64,000 nt of DNA from Flaccisagitta enflata (taxonomy: Eukaryota > Chaetognatha > Sagittoidea > Aphragmophora): contig OZ231126.1 of NCBI GenBank assembly GCA_965153355.1, positions 89,652,001 to 89,716,000 on the forward strand. Reading direction: 5' to 3'. Shown in pieces: positions 10,613 through 21,900 of the stretch. The notes below the pieces were generated by a model, which was not told the DNA's origin, searched no databases, and saw nothing but the letters and a program-made list of their open reading frames with translations. Position 1 is the first letter of the stretch. The number at the start of each line of letters is the position of its first letter. A program made the translations under genes and the position numbers.

Positions 10613-10765
10613 TTGGGCGCATCACACAGCAGAAATTTGGAATTTCTTCTCGTCCCGCTTACCAATGACGGAGGGACTAATTAAGGCCCTGACCGTTTTT
10701 CTTTTTTCAAAAATAGTCTATCTTCCGTTTTTTTAACAGCCCTCTTTTATTAGTATAGGAAGGTC
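10613..10765 (-). repeat. Dispersed repeat abutting DMGDH exon 1
   Basis: Contains GGAATTTCTTCTCGTCCCGC and AAGGCCCTGACCG. The same halves occur at 53929-53985 and 56406-56485, separated there by later insertions. Here they are contiguous. Confidence 0.7.
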
Positions 10766-10900
10766 CAAATAGTAAAGTGGATCCGGTACCAATTTTTTTG
10801 TTTAAATCCCATCCCCGGCATGTGCTGAGATGGTTTTCATAGCTCAATGGTATTATTATTTAAATCAAGGGCCCCCAAGAAAAACAAAAAATCATGCAAA

Positions 10901-11440
10901 TCGGGGAAAAATCTTTGTCCACTACCCCTATGTCTGAACGTTCATATCTTCTCAATGAATTGAGCTAATGACCTCAACTTGAGCTCATTTTAAAGAACAG
11001 AGTCAGTTCTTTGAAATGAGCCCAAGTTGAGGTCATTTGCTCAATTAGTTTAGGAGCAACAGTCTTCCAAAGTTGATGTTTCCTAAAATAAAATGAAGAA
11101 TTTACCCCTAAATTTGTAGGCCTGTATCTTTGGAACAAATTGAGCTGATGACCTCAACTTTGGCTCATTTTAAAGAACAGACACAGCTCTTTAAAATGAG
11201 CTTAAGTTGAGGTCATTTGCTCAATTAGTCAAGGAGCAACAGTCTCCCAAAGTTGATGCTTCCTTGGATATGTGAAAAATTTAGCCCTCACTTTATAGGC
11301 CTATTCCTTCGAGACAAATTGAGCTAATGACCTCAACTTGGGCTCATTTTGAAGAACAGACACAGCTCTTTAATGTTTAACATGAGCCTAGGTCGAAATT
11401 ATTAGCTCAATTTGTTCAGGAGCAACAAAAAGCATCTTAA
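10901..11440 (+). repeat. Three tandem ~180-bp units, each with an internal inverted repeat
   Basis: GAGCTAATGACCTCAACTT recurs at about 10962, 11142 and 11320. Each unit also carries its inverse (AAGTTGAGGTCATTTGCTCA), giving a potential ~25-bp stem around GCTCATTTTAAAGAACAG. Confidence 0.85.
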
Positions 11441-12640
11441 ACACTCATTTCCCACTTCTCAACTCGAACTAAATGCCTCAACACATTGCAACATTGCCAC
11501 TCTTTATTGTAGAATCCAAACAAATAGAGATGAGTCGGTGCTTGGCGGCAATAGATAGCTCTGATCAACAGCTTCAAAATGGTCACCATTTTCCTTTCAA
11601 ATTTAGCATATCAAAGCAATATTAAGATGAGATGTCATGCGTTTGTATTCTATTCAAGTTTTGTGTCCATTTGCCGAAATCACTATTTTCACTTATTTTG
11701 ATACAAAATCTAAACAAATTAAGCTAAACAAATTAAGCTATAAGTCTCAGCTTGGCGCGACCTATCTATTAGCTTCTTTTTGGTCACCAAGTTTTGTATC
11801 AAATCTCCAAAGGCTCTCATCCTTTATTAAAGTAGGGTTGAGTTGTAATGTTGTCCAACTTTCATACATATATCAAAGCTGTAATAAAACAAAACATCCT
11901 AGACTTTTGTTTTTTTCCAAGATAGTTTGGAAAAAAGTCGAAGAGACAAAGTCCCTTTGGTCTTTTTTAGTCCTGCAGAGTTTTTTGGATTTCCCTTTTT
12001 CTTTTGGGGCATTTGGGAAAGTTGATAAGCTATTGGGGCCAAATGATACTACGCATGAAATTGATAGCTAAGAAAGAGCTAAATCTCCTCTTTCAGATGA
12101 CGCCAAGCAAAATTCTGTGCGATTGATAATTTTGGAGCTATCACTTTTTAAATCTTTTTTTCATTTTTTGCATTTTTCCCAAAAACGAGGAATCAAATTA
12201 ATTGAAGTCTTTTTGAACTTTGAAATGCCCCAGGTGATGATTGTGCATCCTGGCAGCACAGTCTCAGTCCCACCCACCAAAATGGAAGCGGTCAATCGCT
12301 TCCACATCCCTAGTGTGGGGGCTGGGGTTGGGGTGTGGATAGGGGTTGGATGCCTCTGCCCACCTGCCTGCAATGATATAGATTGGTAAAAAGTCAAAGA
12401 ATACCTTCGGCTTTTTGAGACCTACAACGGAAATCGATTTTCCGTTTTTCTAATGAGTGGTCTGAGGAAGTTGGTCAATTTTGGGGACCAAGTGAGACTA
12501 CGCATGAAATTGATAGCTCTTTTTGCATTTTTTGCATTTTTCCCAAAAATGAGGAATTAAGTTATTGAAGTCTATTTGAACTTTATATTATCCCAGATGA
12601 TGATTGTGCATGCTGGCAGCAAAGTCTCACTCTTTCAGTT
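11441..12640 (+). repeat. Diverged duplicated non-coding sequence
   Basis: 12040-12270 and 12500-12630 are related (ACTACGCATGAAATTGATAG, TTGTGCATCCTGGCAGCA-like). 57420-57560 is a third relative. The first copy carries a fragment of a hAT-like MITE end (12282-12316). 11441-12030 has a long open plus frame but no protein-like composition. Confidence 0.5.
12282..12316 (+). mobile_element. Terminal fragment of TAGGGATGT hAT-like MITE
   Basis: AAATGGAAGCGGTCAATCGC followed by TTCCACATCCCTA is identical to the right end of the MITE at 39679-39808. Confidence 0.7.
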
Positions 12641-12930
12641 GTGGAATCTATAAGAGGCTTTCAGTTGTGGAATCTATAAGAGGCTTTATCTATCTGTCCG
12701 TCAGTCAATCCATTGGTCTATTGGTCCATCAGTCTATCTAGGATAATCAGGTCAAAAATGGAAAAACAAGCATTCTCTCTGTCTCATTCTCTGTCTGTCT
12801 CTCTCTCTCTCTCTTTCTTTTTCTCTTTCTCTCTCTCTCTCAGTATTTATGACTTTTTTCCTACGGCGATTAGCCGCCTTTATTGGTAAAAAAGAAAGTT
12901 GCCTACTTTATTTTTCCCCCATTTTTGAAG

Positions 12931-13045
12931 AGAGAAAAAACATATTTAACTCGTCCTTCAAGCAAACGGTTCCGATTTCCAGAAAAGATCGTCACGGCGG
13001 AGACTGCTTGGCACAACGGCAGATACATAAATATTTTTGTCACAT
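12931..13045 (+). CDS. Weak candidate internal coding exon, plus strand
   Basis: A frame open from a possible acceptor (CCCCCATTTTTGAAG) to a strong donor, ACAT|GTGAGT, codes SKRFRFPEKIVTAETAWHNG followed by RYINIFVT. Composition is protein-like, unlike the surrounding low-complexity DNA. Direct joining to the exon at 13893 would create TAA at the junction, so another exon would have to lie between them or the two are unrelated. Confidence 0.28.
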
Positions 13046-13125
13046 GTGAGTATCATTTGTTCAGGTCATCATTAACTGTCTCGCTGACATTCTAGTTTTC
13101 TTTTTCAGAATTGCTAACTTCTCAT

Positions 13126-13535
<410 letters not shown>

Positions 13536-13892
13536 ATCTTAAAAGAAGATAAGACGTAAATTAATTGTCAAACTCCAGTATAATCCGGTTCGATCCGGTA
13601 ACATACCAAATTCGTAGAAAACGTTTTTTCCTGCTTCGCGTAGATTTCTACTAACTTTATATCTAATTAGGGGCAATAAATAACAGTTTCTGAGCGGTTG
13701 TGATTTTAGAGGCATGCGCATATGACTCGACGGACAACTTTCCGGACTATACGTCTGTCCGTCACAAGTTCGAAGCTCTGCCTCTGATTAAATAGTTCAA
13801 GAAAGCAAAGATACCTGAAAGGAAGGACAATCGGCGTTTCTGCACAGCGGATTCTGCCGAAGTCTTGTGAACTTTACACTCTTTTTTCGCAG

Positions 13893-14095
13893 AACCTCGA
13901 GATTGTTTCAAAGACAGTTCAGAGGCAAGAGCTCGAGCCGAGAAAGACGATGATGAAGATGCACAGAACGAAGTTGTGAAACTCGCTCTACTCTCAATAA
14001 ACAACGACCTCTCAGCCGATCGAACTGCCAAGTTACAAACGCTTCTCCGCATCTTGAGAGCGATTAAAGTGAATCGAGCATCAAAGTTCAAATAA
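13893..14095 (+). CDS. Candidate terminal coding exon of an unidentified plus-strand gene
   Basis: A polypyrimidine tract and acceptor (CACTCTTTTTTCGCAG) precede an open frame of 66 codons ending in TAA at 14093-14095. The peptide has an acidic stretch (EKDDDEDAQNEVV) followed by an amphipathic, basic C-terminus (LQTLLRILRAIKVNRASKFK). I do not recognise the family. It lies in the interval between BHMT and DMGDH on the opposite strand, tail-to-tail with BHMT. The antisense strand is also open here but gives a serine-rich low-complexity peptide, so the plus reading is preferred. Earlier exons are not established. Confidence 0.45.
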
Positions 14096-14659
14096 TTGAG
14101 GGAAAGAGCTGAGTTTTTGTGTTCATGGTTTCATCGCAAGTTTATTGATCAAAGCATATATCTGAGAAAAGATGGAACATAACAATCATTTATCCTTTCC
14201 ACCATCCATCTCAAAAAGTTTTGATATACATCAGAATGATGCTGAATGTTTTTGACAAGTCACAACGATGTGAAAATATTTAAAAAGTCAGGCAAACGGG
14301 ACCCGGCAAAAATGTCGATGTCCACGCATCTAAAATTATCAGCCTCAATACGGAGGCCAGGATAATCGTGGCTAAAAATGAGAGATACTCTAAGCTACAC
14401 AGTATTCACTACATAGTCGAGTACAACCGTCAAGTATAAAATGCCATAAAACGAGGACGCAAAGAAAAATTTCAATGGCCGGCTCAGGAAAAATAGTTCC
14501 TTTGAAAAGAAATAAAAGAATACGGACCGTATGAAAAAGTCATAGTGCAAACAATCAATCGTTTTGTTTTCTCGGCGAAGTAAGGCATGTGTATGAACTT
14601 GTGTACGAGCTTGTGTATGATAAACAACAACATCTTGATGACCGGAATCTTAATCATCT
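14096..14659. other. Probable shared 3'UTR region, no other feature
   Basis: Lies between the TAA of the plus-strand exon candidate and the TGA of BHMT. AT-rich, non-repetitive and not coding. It is expected to hold the two convergent 3'UTRs. Confidence 0.5.
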
Positions 14660-15550
14660 TCAAGCGTGGGGGATTTTCTTGCTGTGGAGCTCGGCCAGTT
14701 GCTCGTCGGTCGTTTTCTCTGTCTGCTGAATCAGATCCGCGTGTCCGGCCGTGCAGCCCCAAGCGTCCGGTTTGGCGAGGGCGGGGCAGTAAGGCCGGCC
14801 GGAAGCGGGATTGAGGTTGTCCCAATACATTTGGCGGGCACGTGCGCGGACCCACGGTTTGGTGTGGACGCGGAGACCTTCGCCCCAGAGACCGTGCTTC
14901 TGAGACGCGTCGCAGGATTTGCCCCTTTCTTTGGCCAATTCTTCGCTGACGGCGCGGATGTGGTAAGGCTCGAAGCCGCAGCAGCCGCCGATGTAACGCA
15001 CGCCCATGTCGTAGGCGCGGCGAGCGTAATGATGCATGTCCCAGCGCGTGCAGATGCGAGGTTCGAGAGCGAAGGGGAACTCGGGAAGATCGATGAAGCC
15101 TTGCTTGCCGGCGTCGGGCGTGTGATAGGCCAGAGGCTGCGCGATGTAGTGCGCCTGAAGACCGGCTTCTTTGACGCCGTCGATGACGAGTTGCACGGCG
15201 TCCAAAGTGACGAAGGGATCGTAGTGACAGTTGATGCCGACGATATCGGCGCCGGCCTTGACCATTCTGGCGCCGCATTCTTTGGTGGAGACGCCGTGGA
15301 GATCTCCTTCGGGGCCGATGCAGAGACTGCAGGCGACCGGAAGCGAGGTTTCCTTGCAGACTTGGATGGCCCACTCCGCCTCTTCGATGTGCTCGAAGTA
15401 CTCGCAGAGGAGGAAGTCGACGCCCTTCTCGACGAAAGTGTCGACTTGCTTGCGAAACTCGGCTTGGACGGCTTCTTTGCCTTTGCCGCTTAAATAAGTC
15501 GGAGTCTGGCAGAGTCCGCCCAAAACCATCGCGTCGCCTTCGTTCGCGAC
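14660..15550 (-). CDS. BHMT: BHMT exon 3 (terminal)
   Basis: Codes Val108-Ala403 and a TGA stop at 14662-14660. Acceptor CCCTCAG|GTC at 15551. The open frame also runs 5' of the acceptor to 15610, but that part is intron: family homology begins at VANEGDAM. Holds the three zinc ligands and the C-terminal segment ending KKIPHA, which is divergent as in other BHMT proteins. Confidence 0.95.
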   Translation of the reverse strand, partial: VANEGDAMVLGGLCQTPTYLSGKGKEAVQAEFRKQVDTFVEKGVDFLLCEYFEHIEEAEWAIQVCKETSLPVACSLCIGPEGDLHGVSTKECGARMVKAGADIVGINCHYDPFVTLDAVQLVIDGVKEAGLQAHYIAQPLAYHTPDAGKQGFIDLPEFPFALEPRICTRWDMHHYARRAYDMGVRYIGGCCGFEPYHIRAVSEELAKERGKSCDASQKHGLWGEGLRVHTKPWVRARARQMYWDNLNPASGRPYCPALAKPDAWGCTAGHADLIQQTEKTTDEQLAELHSKKIPHA

Positions 15551-17839
15551 CTGAGGGTTAATGGAAGAGGAAACGCTAATGGCTGATAGTATCAATTGAC
15601 TGACAGACATATCAATTGAATGACAGACATGTCAATTGAATGACAGACATGTCAATTGACTGTGAGACATATCAATCAAAAGACTGATAGACAGACAAAT
15701 TTGATCAAAAGACTGACAGACATACCAATGTGATCAAAAGCCTGCCATATGTATGAAATATGCTCTAAACTCAGTCTGTCAGTAGTTTGAGTCAAAAGAC
15801 AGACAGACATACGAATTTGATGAGGAGTGACAGACATGCAAATTCGTGTGACGGCCTAGCCAACGTACCAAATGAGAGACTAAGTGACATACCAAATGAG
15901 AGATTGAATGACATACCAGTAGACAGACTGACAAGCCACTTGAGAAACTGACTGACATACCAATTGAGAGACTGGCTGACATACCAATTGAGAGACTGGC
16001 TGACATACCAATTGAGAGACAAACTGACACATCAATCGACTAACCGATATATACCAATTAACAGACTTACATATGCCACTTTACAAACTGATAAACCAGT
16101 TAACTGACGGACAGACAGACATACTGATAGACAAAACGACTAACATAAGTACCAATTAACAAACAAGCAGACATGCTCATCGATTAGCAAACAGGCATAC
16201 CTTTCGCCAGGCAGTCCCCATTGTCAGACATACCAATCCACAGACTGTTGACATACAATTATACATATACATATTCGACATTTTGCCGCACACGTCTATC
16301 AACATACTAAGATTACTTATAGACATGCCCCTCGAGAACGAAAGCGGAATAAAACAATTGACAGAAAGACAAGACGCTTGAGAGAAAAACAAAAGAACTA
16401 ACCGACAATCAAATTAATAGACAGAATAAGACAATGAGAATAATACAGAACAAGAAACCAGTTGCATTACACGCAGAAATAATAGATGGACCCATCAAAG
16501 AACAGCACGTACCTGCCGGGCAAGGTCGCAGGCAGCGGAATTGATGCCTTTACAGGTGAGAGGAGCGTCGCCATCACCAACGTCGATGTGTCCGCGATTT
16601 CTCAACTTGTCGTCGCTGGCGTAAAACGTAAACGCTTGCATGACGTCAGCGCCGGAACGAAGGAACTCGCGATGGAGCTGAAGAACCGCTTCAGGATGCT
16701 CGACGCACACTTCCGGCGTCCAAGGACCAGCTTTCACGTACCTAGGTTGAATTGGAAGTTGAGAGGGAGGGGAATATATCAATAAGCCGGCGATTTTAAA
16801 TCAATTGCACGCTTTTTCTGCCTGTCCATCCGTTGGTCGGTTGGTCCGTCACACTTTACTTTTTTCTATCAATTTTATTCTAGTAAATCATTTTAAGTCA
16901 TTCAGGAACATACTGAGTCATTTTAAGTCATTTCTAATTCTAGGCTATTCTAAGTCACTCTACAGTAAGTCGTTTTTGTCATTTCGATCAATTTTGTTAT
17001 TTTAAACTAAGGTCATTCTAGGTGATTTTAAGTCATTTTAAGTCATTTTGAGGTCATATAAGCAGTATGATTATGTAATCAAATTACACACTTTTCATTT
17101 TATAAGAACATGGATTTTTAAAGTCAGCCTCAGCGTTTTTATTTTCAGCCCCTATTTGAGGCTCAAGCATTCTTAACATGTTCTTATTTTTGAATTAGAT
17201 AATCTCTTTAACTATATATCTATATTAACATAAAAGTTTGTTTTTTTAAGAAATTGTAAAACAAAAGACATTTTCATTAAATAAAAACATATGTAAGATT
17301 ATCATTCAATAAATAATGAATTATCATTTTAGAAAACATTATCAAAATATCTATCATTCAGGGTTTTCCATTTAATTTTACTACTTTTTTGAAAACTTAT
17401 ATTCTTATCTTCAAATCTAAGGCTCAGCATGTTCTTAAGATGTTCTTATTTTTTGGCCAAATCTAAGGCTGATGTTCTTATAAACAGTGTTCTTATGAAA
17501 AGAAAAGCGTGTATGTAAGTCTCGCACGCGACTTATATGTGTTGGCCTTGTTTGATTCATTCTGTATCTATTCGCTGGTTGATTCATTCAATTATAACCA
17601 CTACAAATAAAGTTGGCAATAAATTCATATATATATCAATGAATGAATAATGAATAATGAATCAATAAATGAATATGTATAGAAACTACGGATAAAAACA
17701 AAAACAAAAGGCGCTTGAGATTTAACAAACGAAACCGTCACACTTACCCTCTCTTCTCCATGGCAAATACGAATCCGCCATCACCGACGACGACTTCCCC
17801 GGCATTGAGGCGTTCTAAGATATTTTTCGTCTTCGTCAT
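14660..17839 (-). CDS. BHMT: Betaine-homocysteine S-methyltransferase, complete, 3 exons
   Basis: Transfers a methyl group from betaine to homocysteine, giving dimethylglycine and methionine; a cytosolic zinc enzyme in vertebrates. The exons 17839-17748, 16741-16513 and 15550-14660 join in phase to 403 codons; human BHMT has 406. The start ATG is followed by [20 protein letters not shown], the conserved N-terminus of the family. All three zinc-binding cysteines are present: Cys215 in GINCHYDP and Cys297-Cys298 in [14 protein letters not shown]. Other conserved blocks are [28 protein letters not shown] and [11 protein letters not shown]. Both introns are GT-AG. Only two introns are present, fewer than in vertebrate BHMT as I know it, and the last exon carries 296 codons. 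The gene lies upstream of DMGDH on the same strand, and its product is the DMGDH substrate. BHMT2 or a bacterial-type homologue is unlikely given near full-length colinearity with animal BHMT. Confidence 0.97.
15551..16512 (-). repeat. BHMT intron 2: degenerate tandem repeat
   Basis: Most of this 962 bp intron (about 15590-16160) is a decayed 20-27 bp tandem repeat with the recurrent core GACATACCAATTGAGAGACT. The 3' part is AT-rich without recognisable structure. No exon is seen. Confidence 0.8.
16513..16741 (-). CDS. BHMT: BHMT exon 2
   Basis: Codes Gly31-Gln107. Acceptor CCTAG|G at 16742; donor CAG|GTACGT at 16512. Contains [39 protein letters not shown] and LARQ. It ends exactly on a codon boundary. 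Confidence 0.95.
16793..17552 (-). repeat. GGAC-core repeat, subfamily B, in BHMT intron 1, with nested MITE
   Basis: Left part has GTTGGTCGGTTGGTCCGTCA; the interior has TTTTAAGTCATT repeats (16885-17060); the right end is CTCGCACGCGACTTATATGT then GTTGGCCTTGTTT. Interrupted by the MITE at 17087-17511. Confidence 0.75.
17087..17511. mobile_element. TA-flanked MITE (CACACTTTTC... family)
   Basis: 425 bp with inverted ends CACACTTTTCATTTTATAAG and CTTATGAAAAGAAAAGCGTG, flanked by TA at 17085-17086 and 17512-17513. Subterminal repeats of the AAGGCTGATGTTCTTA type. No transposase. Confidence 0.8.
17748..17839 (-). CDS. BHMT: BHMT exon 1
   Basis: Codes residues 1-30 plus two bases of Gly31. ATG at 17839-17837; donor GG|GTAAGTG at 17747. 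The N-terminal extension before ILERLNAGE is short (MTKTKN). The two bases left over are completed by exon 2 to give the family sequence EKRGYVKAG. Confidence 0.95.
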
Positions 17840-17844
17840 CTTCG

Positions 17845-18145
17845 CTCGTAAATTAAAATTCAGTTCAGGTAAAATTCAACCGAGTTAAACAATTGGTAGA
17901 TCAAGTCTTCTTCGTATTGCGTCCGCGTAAGAAGTGTTTACTAGGAGACGCGATCGTTGAAAGAAAACAGCGAACTGTGAGACGGAGGAAGGCCGGTGAG
18001 TGAGGCTGAGGGCGGATTGAGAGAGAAGAGGGACAAAAAACCTTAAATGTGTGTGAAAGGTGAGCCGAGCTGAAAATGTGGATCAGAAAGAATCTTGTAG
18101 AGGAAATGTAGGAAAACCCTACGAGGAAGCTATTTATAGAAATTG
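17845..18145 (-). promoter_or_regulatory. Candidate BHMT core promoter and 5'UTR
   Basis: On the minus strand a consensus TATA box, TATAAATA, lies at 18138-18131 with a CCAAT pentamer immediately upstream (about 18146-18142). A start of transcription about 25-30 bases downstream would be near 18105, giving a 5'UTR of roughly 265 bases before the ATG at 17839. The interval is richer in G+C than the flanks and free of the dispersed repeats, which resume at 18203. The start site itself is inferred. Confidence 0.45.
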
Positions 18146-18202
18146 GCGAGCCGTTCAGGGCCCGTTCAGGGGCTAATACTCTTAACTCAAGCTTCTTCAC
18201 TC

Positions 18203-18320
18203 TTTTTAGGTCCGACAAAGCACTTCTATAACTGGCTGTGTCCGTCGGTTGGTTGGTCGGGTAACGCATTTGTTCGACGATCCACACGTCGCACCTTATC
18301 GGCCTACATGGCCTTGTTTT
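18203..18320 (-). repeat. GGAC-core repeat, subfamily C, just upstream of BHMT
   Basis: Reads on plus from TTTTTAGGTCCGACAAAGCA to CATGGCCTTGTTTT. Marks the outer limit of the repeat-free BHMT promoter interval. Confidence 0.8.
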
Positions 18321-20284
18321 AGGGTGACAAAGTTTATAGGGTCATGAGGCGGAAATTCTGCCAAAAATTAAAAACATTTTTAAGACAAAGCCCAGCTTTA
18401 GATTATATTCTTTCTATTCATAATTCAAATTGTTTTTACACAAATTCTTTTAAAGATTAACTCATCCATGGATTTTTTTTTCTTCATGAAACAATATATC
18501 GTTTTGTTATTAATAGCAGTTACTGTTACATCGAACTTTATTACACGCACTTGGCTGAGTAACAACGTATTAACCTTGGGGAAATAAAAAATGGCGGAAT
18601 TTTGAAAACTAATTCTATCTACCTTAAATTGAGAAAAACAAATAAAAATTGGTGAGGTTTAGAAAGCTCTTCGAAAGATCTTTCATTTGAGTCGTGTCTG
18701 GAAACTTTGGCTCAAACCATTTAAAAGTTAGAGCTATTTGAATGAGACTACCCCTTTTCTGCTCTGACATCATGTCAAGAATGATTGCTCAAAAATGAAT
18801 ATCAAAGAACCATAGAAAAACTTCTCTGATTTTGATGAAATTTGAACTGGAAGCAATACATACCTCCATCTAACAGCTCCTAAAAAATTATCCAAATTGG
18901 ACAATTTTTTCTATCCCTTTTGTCATGAGAAAGATTTTGAAATATTCAAGAAAAACCCGAGGTAATGAGATAACCACCTTTTTCTTTTTAAATCATTTTC
19001 ACTATGGAAATTTGACAAAAATCCCATCAACTTCATGACGGTTTTGAAGCTCTGGGAAAGATCTTTAAGCTGGATCGTAAAAAAAATGTTTTAAGACAGT
19101 AGTGATTTAAACGCAGCTATAGCAAAGGATGTCAATTTTGGTCTGTTTTTCTAAGATCTGGAATAAAAAAAGTATGAAAACCATAGTAAAAATCATCCAA
19201 TTAACACAAAAATTAATTTGGTATGAGAAGACATGCAACCTAATCACCACCTAAAATTTTGTCGCAATCGGAACAAGTCTTCTATCATTTTTATAACTTT
19301 ACATTTTTTCTAATTCCCTTCCATTGCGATACGGGCAGACCAGAAAGTGAGTAGTATTTTTCAAATCACTGTAGCTTCCAAACCATTTGAGCTAAAATTT
19401 CCAGACACGATTCAAATGAAAGATCTTTCGAAGATCTTTCCAGGCATCACCAATTTTAACCTATTTTACTTACGTTGAGGTTCAGAAGAAAGGTATTAAA
19501 AATCCGCCATTTTTTATTTCCCCAAGGTTATTTTTTTCTGAGGCTCAATGTTGTTATTTGAAAGACGATATGAGGCTCAAACCGTTGCTAAACTGTTGTT
19601 ATTTTTTTTGTCATCAATCAATTGAGGTTCGACACACAATATTTGATTTACTGAAATGATTGAATTTTGTTGTTCTCAGGCTATAACCCTTGAAAAAGTG
19701 CGTGATGCACGAAATATATCGGGGTAACTTTTACATGTCAATCTTCTAATGTAAAGATTGATTAGGATGTCTGTACCATCATTCCTTTTGCTGCTTTCTC
19801 TGGAATGACAGGGATCTAGAGTAGGAATGAAATTAAGGAGAACAACCATTCAAATCAGGAACAAAATATTGTCGTAACTAAAATACAGTAGAAAAAAGTC
19901 TCCTGTTCTATGAAACCGCCGCATGATACAATTGAACGCAACGGAAATTATAGCAAATCTAAGAGAAAGTTGTTATTGGTTGGACTTGAGGCAAAAATGT
20001 TGTTATATTTGTAATTTTCTAAGGCTGACAGTGTTGCTAAAAATGTTCTTATTTTTTTGACATTTTGAGCCTTAATGTTGTTATAAAGAATGTTGTTACT
20101 CAGCCAAGTGCGTGTACCCAATCATCAATTATCCCAATTATCATTATGTCAATGTATGAAACATAATCATAAAAAATGATACAAAAATATTAAGAATATA
20201 CTAAAGACATTTCAACTTGGTATTTGCAAAAATTCCCAGCCTCAGAAAAAATTTACTGGTCCTTATATAAAAAAAAGCGTAGTT
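18321..20284. mobile_element. Outer MITE interrupted by a 1.57-kb element
   Basis: Left segment GACAAAGTTTATAGGGTCAT (18330) and right end ACTGGTCCTTATATAAAAAA resemble the two ends of the neighbouring copy at 20300-20657. The element at 18544-20114 sits between the halves. Confidence 0.55.
18544..20114. mobile_element. 1.57-kb TA-flanked element with perfect 23-bp inverted ends
   Basis: Ends CACGCACTTGGCTGAGTAAC and GTTACTCAGCCAAGTGCGTG (23 bp perfect in full), with TA on both sides (18542-18543 and 20115-20116). A second inverted pair lies inside: 18570-18740 against 19370-19530, sharing GAAAGATCTTTC and a CTTGGGGAAATAAAAAATGG core. No transposase frame. Confidence 0.88.
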
Positions 20285-20299
20285 GAGATCATCCAAATA

Positions 20300-20657
20300 C
20301 ACTTTTTTTAAGTAAGGACAAAGTTTTTAAATACATGAGGCTGAAATTTTGCTAAAAATTGAGGACATTTAAAGAAACTAAGCCTAGCCTCAAATTTGCA
20401 AAAAAAAAAAATCTTTTGATTCATAATTCATTACATTACACTATTTCATTAAGAACAAATACAAAGCAATTGTTATCATATTCAATTTGTAACTATTCAT
20501 ACTGAACATCAGTTATTTCAATGCATAAAACATAATTGTAAGAAAATTTAAAAAATTACAAAGGACACGCTAAAAACATTTCAGCCTGAAATTCACAAAA
20601 ACTTAAAAACATCCCAGCCTCAAAATAAAATTACTGGTCCTATTTCAAGAAAAAAGT
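20300..20657. mobile_element. MITE with CACTTTTTTT ends
   Basis: Left CACTTTTTTTAAGTAAGGAC, right GGTCCTATTTCAAGAAAAAA then GTG. Interior carries GAGGCTGAAATTTTGCTAAA as in sister copies. Only the left flank is clearly TA. Confidence 0.6.
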
Positions 20658-20933
20658 GTGTGCAAGAAATTTGAAGAGCCAAGCTGATGATACTTATCAT
20701 CTTATTGACGTTGTCCTTAGGAGTCATGAAATTGAAATTAAACAAATTATGATAAGATGTACAGAAGTATGAATTACCGACCGAAAAAGAAAAAAAGGGA
20801 ACAGATTTAACTTCCCATAATCCATAATCCATAATTTTAACCTGTTTGCTACAAGTGCCATTGACAAGAAAGAGTACCAGATGATTGTGCTGAACTGTGG
20901 GCGCTTAGTCCCTCACATCCATCTGATCTTCCC

Positions 20934-21240
20934 GTTGTTGTTGTTGTTGTTGTTGTTGCCCAGGGAATCACTGGGGTGTATATTGAGCGCGGTTTGAAGG
21001 CTTTCAATGAAGGCCAATCGACCCACCACATGGGCGGCGCCACCGGGTCTTTTGATGTCAGATTCCACATCATGATGTCCTATGGCCTACCCTCCCCGCT
21101 AGCTAGCTAATACCCATCACTGATTCCCAACCGATGAGCCAATCTCTCAACCTTCGCCGAAAAGAATCCCCCACTTCGGGAATCGAACCCGTGACCCAAA
21201 GGATCACGAGCCTGCGTGCTACCACTGAGCTAACTCCCCC
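20934..21240 (-). mobile_element. tRNA-derived SINE with (CAA)n tail
   Basis: Minus-strand head GGGGGAGTTAGCTCAGTGGT with A-box (21221-21232) and B-box GGTTCGATTCC (21179-21189). A ~200-bp unrelated body follows (GGTTGAGAGATTGGCTCATC ... CACCCCAGTGATTCC), then (CAA)9 at 20934-20960. The acceptor stem fails to pair and the anticodon stem is poor, so it is a SINE and not a tRNA gene. Confidence 0.85.
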
Positions 21241-21459
21241 CCCCCCTATCTTCCCATTGTAAGAGGTTCATGCAACCCACAACCTAAAATCAAAATCTTT
21301 TCCACTGAATGGGACCATTCCCTCAAACATTCCATGTCAACCTAAAATGAAAAGATCCATAGTAGTTAGCATATCCCCATTATTTGTAGCAAACAAATTA
21401 CCAAATGATGATGTAGCTATCCAAGGATAGTCTAGATATCAAAGGCAATGTTGTTAAAA

Positions 21460-21900
21460 ACCATACCATTTTTTCATTCATCTATTCATTTCATTTTATC
21501 ATTTATCATATTATTTGAAATCATTCCATTCATTCATGTCATCCATTGATTCTTTTCATTTCCTTTTTCACTCATCCATTTCTTTATTAATCCCTTTTAA
21601 TTGATTTGTTTTTACATTCATCCATACATTTTCTCCATTCATCGATTTATCTACCAATTTTCATCATTTTTTTCGTTCAATTCATTTCATACAAAAGTTA
21701 AGCCAATCAGTCCATTTAGTTCAATCAATTTTGTTTTCAGCCATCCATTTCAGTATGTCTTGCATTCCATCAATCCATCAATTCATTTCCATCTGTCATT
21801 TGAATGATTTGATAACTTATTTCATTCATTCAATTCTATCTTTCCCTAATTGCTTCAATCCTTGATTTCGTTTCTTCGTTCACTTTCTCGTCATCTTCGT
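21460..21900 (+). repeat. Decayed TTCATT-rich low-complexity tract
   Basis: Irregular ATTCATCCATTT/ATTCATTTCAT repeats without a fixed period. Confidence 0.7.

Noticed and set aside
11637-12071. 144-residue plus frame
   Set aside because: Covers duplicated non-coding sequence, lacks splice or start context, and its downstream part recurs without the frame at 12500-12620.
14484-15493. Long Arg/His-rich minus frame and long plus frame over BHMT exon 3
   Set aside because: Shadow frames of the GC-rich BHMT exon; only one frame matches the family and its zinc ligands.
21170-21248. A tRNA gene on the minus strand
   Set aside because: A- and B-boxes are present, but the acceptor stem does not pair and a SINE body with a CAA tail follows.
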